Part shown: in pieces, positions 1 to 6,329 of the stretch
Layout of the letters: each line of letters begins with the position of its first letter
How positions within the stretch are numbered: the stretch's first letter is position 1
From: JAAZMA01 sp964564325
GTDB lineage: Bacteria > Bacillota > Clostridia > Tissierellales > Tepidimicrobiaceae
Length of the DNA stretch: 11,112 bases
Assembly: GCA_964564325.1 (NCBI GenBank)
Contig: CAZMBD010000074.1
Location: 1-11,112, forward strand
Direction of reading: 5' to 3'
The notes under the pieces: generated by a model
Told to the model about the DNA's origin: nothing
The model's database searches: none
Seen by the model: only the letters and a program-made list of their open reading frames with translations
Program-made: the position numbers and the translations under genes

Positions 1-1097
1 ACTAAATCTTTTTGATTATCCATTACTTCTTCTATATCTTTATAGGCCATAGGTGCTTCTGATAAATCCTTTTTAAATCCCTTATATACTATTCCCTCCA
101 TAGCTTTCTCTGCCATTTCTTTTGTTATTGCCTTATTAGCTTGTCTTCTAGACATTACTCTCCCTGCACCATGGGAACAAGAATGAAAACTCCTATCATT
201 TCCTAAACCTTCTACAATATAAGATGGCGTACCCATAGAACCAGGTATGATGCCAAATTCTCCCAAGCCTGCTCTAGTAGCACCTTTTCTATGGACTATT
301 ACTTCTTCTCCAAAATGTTTCTCTATAGCTGCATAATTATGGTGTATAGAAACCTTATTTAATATTTTTTCTGAACCAGTTTCTTCTATAAATATATTGT
401 AAAATTGTTCTAATAGTTGCCTTCTATTTTCAGCTGCAAATTCTAAAGCATAGTTCATGGCTCTAAAATATTCTTGCCCTTCTTTAAAATCTATATATAG
501 TCCATCTAAATCATGTTTTGGTGGAACTAATTTTAATTCTTCATTTAAACTTTTAGCTATATTATTATAGTACTCAGCTATTTTATAACCAAAATTTCTA
601 CTCCCAGAATGAACCATTAGCCATATATGTCCATCACTACCTTTTTCCATAGACATAAAATGATTCCCCCCACCTAATGTTCCTAACTGACATCTAGCTG
701 AATCTATTTCTTCCCTAATTATTTTTAGATTAGGTGCTCTATTAAATCCTTCCCAAGATTTAGGATTTTTATGATGCTTAAAACCCATAGGTATAATTCT
801 ATGTGCCCTATCTACAATATTTTCAATCTGTTTTTTTCTAATATTTTTTATATCTGTTTTAGCTGCAACAATTCCACAACCTATATCTACTCCTACTGCA
901 TTTGGTATAATAACTCCCTTTGAAGCTAAAACACCCCCTATAGGCATACCAAATCCCACATGAGCATCTGCCATTAATGCTATATGAGAATGAGCAAAGG
1001 ATAAATTAGAAAGATTAATAGCCTGCTCTAAGGCATCTTCCTCTAATTCTGTTGCCCAAGACTTTATTGGTATATTTCCTAAATTATAAACTTTCAA
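1..1097 (-). CDS. rtcB: RtcB family RNA-splicing ligase, 3' end cut off by window edge
   Basis: RtcB joins RNA 2',3'-cyclic-phosphate or 3'-phosphate ends to 5'-OH ends, using GTP and Mn2+, and serves tRNA or rRNA repair and splicing. The reverse-strand frame is open for 365 codons to the window edge. Hallmarks visible: VDIGCG with metal ligands D71 and C74, GGGNHF (N145, H146), HSGSRNFG (H163), HHNYA (H252/H253), HRKGATRA, and SHGAGR, whose H309 matches the histidine that becomes guanylylated. All key residues are present. I place the start at TTG (1095-1097), because GGAAGGGGG lies 5 nt upstream and the protein begins MKVYNLGNIP, normal for the family. The family runs to about 400 residues, so roughly 35-40 are missing. 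It begins 17 bp after the CxxH/CxxC gene and is almost certainly co-transcribed with it. No archease or RtcR-type regulator is visible here. Identity is secure; the physiological substrate is unknown. Confidence 0.95.
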   Translation of the reverse strand, partial: MKVYNLGNIPIKSWATELEEDALEQAINLSNLSFAHSHIALMADAHVGFGMPIGGVLASKGVIIPNAVGVDIGCGIVAAKTDIKNIRKKQIENIVDRAHRIIPMGFKHHKNPKSWEGFNRAPNLKIIREEIDSARCQLGTLGGGNHFMSMEKGSDGHIWLMVHSGSRNFGYKIAEYYNNIAKSLNEELKLVPPKHDLDGLYIDFKEGQEYFRAMNYALEFAAENRRQLLEQFYNIFIEETGSEKILNKVSIHHNYAAIEKHFGEEVIVHRKGATRAGLGEFGIIPGSMGTPSYIVEGLGNDRSFHSCSHGAGRVMSRRQANKAITKEMAEKAMEGIVYKGFKKDLSEAPMAYKDIEEVMDNQKDL

Positions 1098-1102
1098 AAT
1101 AT

Positions 1103-1111
1103 CCCCCTTCC
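1103..1111 (-). promoter_or_regulatory. Ribosome binding site of rtcB
   Basis: The minus strand reads GGAAGGGGG with 5 nt before the TTG at 1097. It fills most of the 17-bp gap after the preceding stop codon and is what supports the non-ATG start of rtcB. Confidence 0.7.
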
Positions 1112-1114
1112 AAT

Positions 1115-1282
1115 TTACAAAACTAAATATTTAGGCGGCCTCTCGCAATAATGACAACTATGAGGACTAGCCCAATCAGTAAAAGAAACCTCCTCCAATT
1201 CATATATATCTGGTGGTTGTTCAAAAGTTTCTACAAACTCTTCAATTGCATCTTCTAAATGCTCATTACACACTACATACAT
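1115..1282 (-). CDS. Small CxxH/CxxC protein, putative zinc binder
   Basis: This 55-residue protein starts MYVVCNEHLEDA and ends SCHYCERPPKYLVL. The CNEH and CHYC pairs match the small CxxH/CxxC family found beside the htrA/walRK region in many Bacilli and Clostridia. The paired cysteines and histidine suggest a structural zinc site, but no function is established. The frame also contains an ATG 21 nt upstream (1303). I prefer the inner ATG because GGAG (1291-1294) sits 8 nt before it, the upstream ATG has no Shine-Dalgarno sequence, and family members start a few residues before the CxxH. Acidic helix-prone residues (LEDAIEEFVETFE) follow the first motif. It leads directly into rtcB and follows htrA after a 94-bp gap containing a hairpin. 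Family assignment comes from remembered motif and context, not from a search. Confidence 0.8.
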   Translation of the reverse strand: MYVVCNEHLEDAIEEFVETFEQPPDIYELEEVSFTDWASPHSCHYCERPPKYLVL

Positions 1283-1290
1283 AGTATCAA

Positions 1291-1294
1291 CTCC
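1291..1294 (-). promoter_or_regulatory. Ribosome binding site deciding the start of the CxxH/CxxC gene
   Basis: GGAG on the minus strand is 8 nt from the ATG at 1282. The longer reading frame from 1303 would place this motif inside the coding region and leave the outer ATG preceded only by A and T bases. Confidence 0.6.
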
Positions 1295-1318
1295 ATTTTC
1301 CATGGATTATTTATATAT

Positions 1319-1367
1319 ATTATATTCATTAAGCCTAATTCTTATAAAGGCTTGACAAATCTGTCAA
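1319..1367 (-). promoter_or_regulatory. Candidate promoter(s) for the CxxH/CxxC-rtcB unit
   Basis: On the minus strand a perfect TATAAT lies at 1319-1324, with only a weak TTATAA 17 bp upstream (1342-1347). A perfect TTGACA lies at 1362-1367 inside the hairpin arm. It could pair with TAAGAA (1339-1344, 17-bp spacer) or TATAAG (1341-1346, 15-bp spacer). Neither arrangement has two good hexamers at ideal spacing, so the start point is undecided. A promoter here would let CxxH/CxxC and rtcB be expressed independently of htrA. Confidence 0.35.
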
Positions 1368-1372
1368 GCCTT
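1347..1372 (-). terminator. Hairpin after htrA, weak terminator or processing site
   Basis: A perfect 11-bp inverted repeat (AAGGCTTGACA and its complement) with a 4-nt loop begins 4 nt after the htrA stop codon. In the htrA transcript it is followed by UUAUAAG rather than a long U run, and on the other strand by an equally poor tract. It may be a weak or partial terminator, an mRNA 3'-end stabiliser or a processing site. Its placement between htrA and the CxxH gene fits the end of a transcription unit. Confidence 0.5.
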
Positions 1373-1376
1373 CAGT

Positions 1377-2516
1377 TTATCTTACTACTGTAAATACCAT
1401 ATCTATTAACATTTCTTTATTATTTCGAATTATAGTTATCGTGGCCTTGTCATCTTTTTTATATTTATATAAAACTTTCTTCAATTGATCTGTAGATTTT
1501 ATTTCTTGATTATCTATTTTAGTTATTACATCCCCCATTCTAAGACCAGCCTTATCTGCAGGGCTATTTTCCTCTACATGTAATAATATAATCCCATTAT
1601 CTATATTTAATTCTACACCATATTTTCTTTCATATTTTTCTACTTCCTCTGATATAATGCCCATATAAACAGTTTTAAAATCTCCTTCATCTATCACTCG
1701 ATTTACTATTGGTTTTGCCACATTAATAGGAATTGCAAATCCTAATCCTTCAGCTGCATCAGGTCTAATTTTTACTGTATTAATTCCTATAACCTCACCT
1801 TTACTATTTAATAAAGGTCCACCACTATTTCCTGGATTTATAGAGGCATCAGTTTGTATTAAATCTTCTATTACAATATTTTCACTAACTCTAATAGACC
1901 TATTTAGTCCAGAAATAACTCCAGAAGTCACTGTCCTTTGGAAATCCAATCCCAATGGATTTCCTATGGCTACAGCTAATTCACCTACTTCTAATTTATC
2001 TGAATCTCCTAAATCTGCAACAAGAAGACCTGTCGCATTTACCTTAACTATGGCTAAATCTAAATAAGCATCATTCCATAATACTTTACCTGGCATTTTA
2101 TCTCCATTTTCAAATAATACATTAATATCCCTTGCATTTCCATCTCCTACTACATGAGAATTAGTAAGTATATAACCATTAGGGCTAATAATTACTCCTG
2201 AACCACTTCCTGGTACTTCTCTTTCCCAAAAAATTTCTCTTTGAACTTGTACCATAGTAATACCTACTACAGAACCCATGGATTTCTTTGCCACTGCCTC
2301 AACTGCAGATATATCTTCTTTTGGAGTAATATTTATATCTGGTTCCACAGCAGTTGGCGTATCGCTTTTATAAATTTCTGGCATAGGTATTAACTTGCCA
2401 TAAAGAAAATTCGGTGCTAAATATGCACTAATTACTCCTCCAATAATAGCTGCAATTAATGCTACTATAAAATAAGATAAAAAGTTTCTATTTTTCTTTG
2501 GTTTTTCATAATACAT
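1377..2516 (-). CDS. htrA: Membrane-anchored HtrA/DegP-type serine protease with PDZ domain
   Basis: The 379-residue protein has a short basic cytoplasmic N-terminus, one membrane segment at about residues 11-33, a linker, a trypsin-like protease domain (about 70-275) and one PDZ domain (about 285-375). The catalytic triad is complete: H121 in TNSHVV, D153 in YLDLAIV and S231 in GNSGGPL. The protease domain should face outside the cell, where family members degrade or refold damaged secreted proteins. PDZ features are visible in ENSPADKAGLRMGDVI. The start at 2516 has AGGAGA about 7 nt upstream. It begins 15 bp after the walJ stop, so the two are co-transcribed. An htrA paralogue (HtrC/YyxA in Bacillus subtilis) sits in the same place beside walJ, so this is probably the positional counterpart. 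The exact paralogue name cannot be settled from sequence alone. Confidence 0.95.
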   Translation of the reverse strand: MYYEKPKKNRNFLSYFIVALIAAIIGGVISAYLAPNFLYGKLIPMPEIYKSDTPTAVEPDINITPKEDISAVEAVAKKSMGSVVGITMVQVQREIFWEREVPGSGSGVIISPNGYILTNSHVVGDGNARDINVLFENGDKMPGKVLWNDAYLDLAIVKVNATGLLVADLGDSDKLEVGELAVAIGNPLGLDFQRTVTSGVISGLNRSIRVSENIVIEDLIQTDASINPGNSGGPLLNSKGEVIGINTVKIRPDAAEGLGFAIPINVAKPIVNRVIDEGDFKTVYMGIISEEVEKYERKYGVELNIDNGIILLHVEENSPADKAGLRMGDVITKIDNQEIKSTDQLKKVLYKYKKDDKATITIIRNNKEMLIDMVFTVVR

Positions 2517-2531
2517 ATTAATCTCTCCTAT

Positions 2532-3326
2532 CTATAAGGTATATAATTTAGTAGGTCTATCCCTATAAGTCAAATCTAATTCTATATCCTCATAGGTGTC
2601 CAATCCATAGCATTCTAAACATCCCCTAACAGTTTCTTTAGCAAGAGAAGGAGTGTTGTTCTCCTTGCTTAAATGCCCCAGTAGTACAATTTCTCCATTA
2701 CCTGATAATACATCTGATAAAGTTTCTCCTGCATCCACATTGGAAAGATGCCCTTCTTTACTCATTACTCTTTTTTTTAAAGGCCAAGGGTAACTACCTG
2801 TTTTAAGCATCTCTACATCATGATTAGACTCCATTAAATAGAGATCTGAACCTTTAATTTTGTCCTTCATATTATTATCTACCCAACCAGTGTCTGTCAT
2901 AATACTTACTTTAATATTTTCATGATAAATTACATATCCCACTGGTTCTATAGCATCGTGATAAATTTTAAAAGGGTGAACCCCAAAATCTTCTAAAAGT
3001 AAATCTTTATTTGAATCTATAATTTTAATGTTTTTATCTTTTATTTCTCCGATAGTTTTACTCATATGAATCCAAGTATTTCTATTAGCCAATATAGGTA
3101 TATCATATCTTCTAGACAGTACACCTGCGCCCCTTATATGATCTATATGTTCATGAGTTATTAAAATATAATCAATAGTATCGGCCAAAACTCCTATGGT
3201 AGATAATAATTCTTCTATTTTTTTCCCACTAAAACCCGCATCTACTAATATCCTTGTCCTATCCGTTCCAATATATTGGCAGTTACCACTGCTACCACTG
3301 GATAGAGAACAAACTTTTATTGTCAT
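2532..3326 (-). CDS. walJ: WalJ/YycJ metallo-beta-lactamase-fold hydrolase
   Basis: This 264-residue cytoplasmic protein has the metallo-beta-lactamase metal motif THEHIDH (H58, H60, D62, H63) after an N-terminal SLSSGSSGN segment typical of YycJ proteins. Further likely metal-site residues lie in the MTDTG, ESNHD and LLGHLS segments. The family is a predicted metal-dependent nuclease or phosphodiesterase. In Firmicutes, YycJ mutants are linked to altered coordination of cell division with replication, and the substrate is unresolved. No signal peptide is visible. AGGAGG (3335-3340) lies 8 nt before the ATG. It is downstream of a terminator that follows yycI and upstream of htrA by 15 bp, so here walJ and htrA appear to form a unit partly separated from walRK-yycHI. 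Family and synteny agree well. Confidence 0.93.
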   Translation of the reverse strand: MTIKVCSLSSGSSGNCQYIGTDRTRILVDAGFSGKKIEELLSTIGVLADTIDYILITHEHIDHIRGAGVLSRRYDIPILANRNTWIHMSKTIGEIKDKNIKIIDSNKDLLLEDFGVHPFKIYHDAIEPVGYVIYHENIKVSIMTDTGWVDNNMKDKIKGSDLYLMESNHDVEMLKTGSYPWPLKKRVMSKEGHLSNVDAGETLSDVLSGNGEIVLLGHLSKENNTPSLAKETVRGCLECYGLDTYEDIELDLTYRDRPTKLYTL

Positions 3327-3349
3327 TTTGTTTTCCTCCTAATTAAAAA

Positions 3350-3367
3350 AACAGTTTAAAAACTGTT
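3350..3367 (-). terminator. Hairpin plus U-run in the walJ leader, possible attenuator
   Basis: AACAGTTT pairs with AAACTGTT, and on the minus strand the stem is followed by a run of T residues ending just before the walJ Shine-Dalgarno. The stem has only two G-C pairs, so termination would be weak. It may back up the terminator after yycI, or act as a leader hairpin or attenuator if walJ has its own promoter. Confidence 0.45.
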
Positions 3368-3380
3368 CCTTTAGAATACT

Positions 3381-3386
3381 ATTATA
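3381..3386 (-). promoter_or_regulatory. Possible -10 element of a walJ promoter
   Basis: A perfect TATAAT occurs on the minus strand between the post-yycI terminator and the walJ leader hairpin. The expected -35 position (about 3404-3409) reads TAGTAT, a poor match, so this is only a candidate. If used, transcription would start near 3374, just before the hairpin. Confidence 0.3.
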
Positions 3387-3434
3387 ATACAAAATTTGAA
3401 AAAATACTAATATCTTTACAAAAAATAAAAATGA

Positions 3435-3452
3435 GATGGCGTAAAAGCCATC
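3435..3452 (-). terminator. Rho-independent terminator after yycI
   Basis: The minus strand reads GATGGC, a 6-nt loop, then GCCATC, followed by TCATTTTTATTTTTT. The stem begins 5 nt after the yycI stop codon. This is a conventional intrinsic terminator with a mostly G-C stem and a U-rich tail. It should end much of the transcription from walR or from the internal promoter at about 6285. Confidence 0.75.
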
Positions 3453-3457
3453 CCTAA

Positions 3458-4315
3458 TTAATACTCATCTATAAAAACTTTATGCCCATCATCAAACTGA
3501 ATTCGCCAAGCTGGCACGGCTTTCCCCTGTTTGGCTTCCCCAAAATCTTCTAAATAATTATGCTTTTCTGGATCAAAATAATAGCATAAAGATATATCTG
3601 TAATTGTCTTACCATAGACTTCTTGCATATCCAATAATCCTAGTATCGTCTTTGGGGCAGTGCTTATATTTATTTCATTATCTCCAAGTTCTCCCTCTTT
3701 TAACCACAGTCGTTCAAACCTTTTAACTCCTCTTTTATCAATTTGAAAATTGGTAAAGGCTCTCTCTACAAAAATCCCTTCAGATACCTTGGAATATTCT
3801 AAATAATATACTCCATACTCTTCTTTTACAAAAGTTAATTTCATATCTGAAGTATCAAATTGTCTCTCTTTCATAAATTCTTGTGTAATTTCAATAGCAT
3901 CATTTTTACTTAGCTCTTTATATAATTCTCTTTCAGCTTTGTTCTCATATATTATAAGCTTATTATTAATAAGTATAATATTCCTTTCTCCATCCCTAAT
4001 TTCTCCTAAGCCCTCTTCATTACAAGATATACTTCCTCTACTCCTAAAAAACCTTCTATTTAATTCCTCCAAGTTAATCTTTTCATATTTTACTATCATG
4101 GTATTTAAATAAGGTATATCTGTTGGAATGGTCGTATTTAAAAAAATATCTTTATCTTCTAATAATTTTACTACATCTTGAATAAAATCTTCTTTAATAG
4201 TTGGCTCTTCTATATTTCTCTCTCCAATTAACACATATGCCAATAATATATTTGTTATTATAAATGCCACTATTAAAATAGTCTTTGCCTTTGACCAGTC
4301 CACCCTTTTCACCAT
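3458..4315 (-). CDS. yycI: YycI (WalI), membrane-bound regulator of WalK
   Basis: The 285-residue protein begins MVKRVDWSKAKTILI, the DWSKxK signature of YycI. One membrane segment (about residues 12-32) is followed by an extracytoplasmic domain. The C-terminus VPAWRIQFDDG is also typical of the family. In B. subtilis YycI forms a complex with YycH and the WalK sensor through the membrane segments and dampens WalK activity. In Staphylococcus aureus the pair activates instead, so the sign here is unknown. It starts 14 bp after the yycH stop. The start is uncertain: neither the ATG (4315) nor an in-frame GTG (4303), which would give MDWSKAK and match B. subtilis length more closely, has a clear Shine-Dalgarno. 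Translational coupling to yycH is likely. Length is normal for the family (about 280). Confidence 0.9.
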   Translation of the reverse strand: MVKRVDWSKAKTILIVAFIITNILLAYVLIGERNIEEPTIKEDFIQDVVKLLEDKDIFLNTTIPTDIPYLNTMIVKYEKINLEELNRRFFRSRGSISCNEEGLGEIRDGERNIILINNKLIIYENKAERELYKELSKNDAIEITQEFMKERQFDTSDMKLTFVKEEYGVYYLEYSKVSEGIFVERAFTNFQIDKRGVKRFERLWLKEGELGDNEINISTAPKTILGLLDMQEVYGKTITDISLCYYFDPEKHNYLEDFGEAKQGKAVPAWRIQFDDGHKVFIDEY

Positions 4316-4329
4316 CCAAATCTATATCC

Positions 4330-5757
4330 CTATTTTTTAAGTACTAAATTACCACTATAAATATCAAAAGCATATAGTTCATCTTCCATATTCAAAATCC
4401 ATACCCCAACTAATTCCTCTTCTACGCCCTTCGTACATAAATCTATATAAGCTATATTGATATTATCTATAGAAGATAATATATCCTGTTTTAAATCCAC
4501 TGCATTTATATCATCTATTTTTAAATTATGCTTTTTAATATACTCTGATTCTAATAAATTATAATTCATATTTATAATATCAAAAGAGGATAAAGTTTTT
4601 TCATTAAAATCAAAATTCTCCTCAATTAAATTCATATCTTTTCTGATAAATCTTTTATAACTTCTTATATGTTCATTAAAGACATCAATTTGTATAAATT
4701 CCTTAATACTATCTGAACTTAATATTAATGGATATTCTCTCATTCTATAACGAAAACTCAATCTATATCCTTCATTTCCGTCAGATTTAATTTTCTCTAT
4801 CCTAGCTAAGTACATATCTTGAGGTATGTCAGCATTTTTAGATAAAAAGTTTGCAGCATAATTTAGACTAGTATATAAATTTCTTTCAACAACAGACTCT
4901 TCCAATGGATTAAAATACTCTATTTGTCCATTTGGATTTACCTTTAAAACCTGTTGATTATATAAATATATAATAGAACCACTATCTTCTATAATTTCCC
5001 CTATATAATCTATATCCTTATTAAAAAATCTTTCCGCCATTTCTCTTATTTCATCTATATCATTAATATTAAATTCATTTTCCACATAAATTTTTGGCAT
5101 ACTTTTCGTCATTTCATAAGATATAAATAAATTATTATCTGCATCAAGAGTATCTCTCATAGGATAATAATAAGTAAAATCCTTTCTATCTTCTATTTTC
5201 CTTACTTGCTCCCTAAGTCCTTCCAAATCTACATCTATATTGTATAACTTTAAATGTTTATCCCCTTGAGAAAATATAAAAAATGGTTCGCCCCTACCTA
5301 AATAAAAATATATACTATCAATTTCTGATATTTCTTTAGCTATATTATTTGGCTTAGTTATATTTAAAGATTTAGATATTATATAAGTATTAAATTCCTC
5401 AGGAAAATAAAAAACTATGGATCTCTTTTCATTATACGTCAAAAAATCCTCATTAGATATGGTGCTTAGTTTTACACCACTAGAGGATAATATATCTTTT
5501 AATATAGGACGAGTACTTGTCCATAGATTATTGTTATTATCATTATAATAAATTGTATGTGCTTCATCACTAAAATTTAACAAATACCTATGAGGCTTAA
5601 TCATATCTCCTAGTAAATAATTTGCCTCAACTGCCTCTTCTTCCTTAAAAAATGGAACTAATTCACAAGGCATCTTGACCCATAAATGCCTTGTGAAAAA
5701 AATACTAATACATACCATAGATAAGAGCAGCAAAGTTTTGAACCTTTCCTTAGCCAT
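4330..5757 (-). CDS. yycH: YycH (WalH), membrane-bound regulator of WalK
   Basis: The 475-residue protein has a single N-terminal membrane segment (about residues 8-23, LLLLSMVCISIFFTRHLW) and a large extracytoplasmic part. The DMIKPHRYLLNF segment near residues 51-62 resembles the conserved early segment of YycH proteins. Sequence similarity in this family is low, so the call rests on this, on length (B. subtilis YycH is about 455) and on position directly before yycI. YycH acts with YycI on the WalK sensor kinase at the membrane. The start has AAGGAGA about 10 nt upstream. It follows the small secreted protein by 29 bp with no terminator between them, so the two share a transcript, probably from the promoter at 6285-6313 as well as from walR. 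Confidence 0.88.
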   Translation of the reverse strand: MAKERFKTLLLLSMVCISIFFTRHLWVKMPCELVPFFKEEEAVEANYLLGDMIKPHRYLLNFSDEAHTIYYNDNNNNLWTSTRPILKDILSSSGVKLSTISNEDFLTYNEKRSIVFYFPEEFNTYIISKSLNITKPNNIAKEISEIDSIYFYLGRGEPFFIFSQGDKHLKLYNIDVDLEGLREQVRKIEDRKDFTYYYPMRDTLDADNNLFISYEMTKSMPKIYVENEFNINDIDEIREMAERFFNKDIDYIGEIIEDSGSIIYLYNQQVLKVNPNGQIEYFNPLEESVVERNLYTSLNYAANFLSKNADIPQDMYLARIEKIKSDGNEGYRLSFRYRMREYPLILSSDSIKEFIQIDVFNEHIRSYKRFIRKDMNLIEENFDFNEKTLSSFDIINMNYNLLESEYIKKHNLKIDDINAVDLKQDILSSIDNINIAYIDLCTKGVEEELVGVWILNMEDELYAFDIYSGNLVLKK

Positions 5758-5786
5758 TTAGATCATCTCCTTAAATCTATGGTATA

Positions 5787-6251
5787 TTATTTAGTTAATA
5801 GGTTTAAAGTTTTAACAGCCTCCTCAGCTAAAGCTTTATCGTAAACATAGATAATCCTTTGCTCTTGAGGTACTCCATTTACCTTAAATATTACAACAAC
5901 TTTATTAATCCCATTTACCAGTTCCACTTCTTTAGCAAAACCAAGTCTGCCTGATTTAATTGTTTCGCTGGAGATGAGAATATAGTCAGTGTCCTTAGGC
6001 AATTTATTTAAATTGAATTTCTTGCCAGTTAAATCTGTGGTACCATAAACCTCAATTACAATCTCTGTACCATTTGGTGCACTACCAGATACTAATGTAA
6101 CTTTCTCCTTTGTCGATGTCGCTGGATCACTTGGAATATTTACTTGGTATCCGTTATTTGTATTTTTCCTGGCACTAGCTGCATATCCCATATTAGGTAT
6201 AGTTAAAACCATTATCAGAACAAACAAACTAATAATAGTCCTTCTCCTCAT
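5787..6251 (-). CDS. Small secreted protein with Ig-like beta-sandwich domain, function unknown
   Basis: This 154-residue protein has a classic signal peptide: MRRR, then a hydrophobic core (about residues 5-20), then MGYAASA with likely cleavage after A24 or near A27. There is no lipobox cysteine or LPXTG anchor, so the mature product of about 13-14 kDa is predicted to be released or held non-covalently. Residues about 48-137 fit a bacterial Ig-like or glucodextranase-B-like fold: VTLVSGSAPNGTEIVIEVYG, then LGFAKEVELVNGINKVVVIF and QRIIYVY. This is the G-A-P-G-T plus L-x-x-G-x-N pattern of such domains. A perfect AAGGAGG is placed upstream of the ATG at 6251. It lies between walK and yycH, where the classical walRKHI order has no gene, and behind a promoter overlapped by an exact WalR box. 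It could bind cell-wall polymers or interact with WalK, YycH or YycI outside the cell. That is inference from location; I do not recognise the gene. Confidence 0.88.
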   Translation of the reverse strand: MRRRTIISLFVLIMVLTIPNMGYAASARKNTNNGYQVNIPSDPATSTKEKVTLVSGSAPNGTEIVIEVYGTTDLTGKKFNLNKLPKDTDYILISSETIKSGRLGFAKEVELVNGINKVVVIFKVNGVPQEQRIIYVYDKALAEEAVKTLNLLTK

Positions 6252-6284
6252 ATTCTCAAACCTCCTTTTCTATATAATATTTCC

Positions 6285-6313
6285 ATTATAATTATAATAT
6301 ATATATATTACAA
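6285..6313 (-). promoter_or_regulatory. Internal vegetative promoter before the Ig-like protein gene
   Basis: On the minus strand TTGTAA (6308-6313) and a perfect TATAAT (6285-6290) are separated by exactly 17 bp. The predicted start is near 6278, leaving a leader of about 27 nt that contains the AAGGAGG ribosome binding site. It would drive the Ig-like protein gene, yycH and yycI independently of walR and walK. The spacer is an alternating AT run, so other -10 registers exist, but this is the only one with both hexamers at ideal spacing. Confidence 0.6.
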
Positions 6314-6323
6314 AAGTATTACA
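6307..6323 (-). promoter_or_regulatory. Predicted WalR binding site (WalR box)
   Basis: The minus strand reads TGTAAT-ACTTT-TGTAAT, two identical half-sites with a 5-bp spacer. This matches the published WalR/YycF consensus TGTWAH-N5-TGTWAH at every defined position. The downstream half overlaps the -35 of the internal promoter, a position compatible with activation or with repression. WalR is encoded in the same window, so the regulator is certainly present. Binding itself is inferred. Confidence 0.65.
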
Positions 6324-6329
6324 AGCTAA

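Noticed and set aside
1283..1303. Seven-codon N-terminal extension of the CxxH/CxxC protein (ATG at 1303)
   Set aside because: There is no ribosome binding site before the outer ATG, while GGAG is well placed for the inner ATG at 1282, which also gives a family-like N-terminus.
3415..3420. TGTAAA between yycI and walJ as a WalR box
   Set aside because: No second half-site lies at 5-bp spacing, so it is only half of the motif.
6291..6307. Alternating AT tract upstream of the Ig-like gene as a microsatellite or mobile-element remnant
   Set aside because: It is short and serves as the spacer of a well-formed promoter. There are no terminal repeats or transposase remnants.
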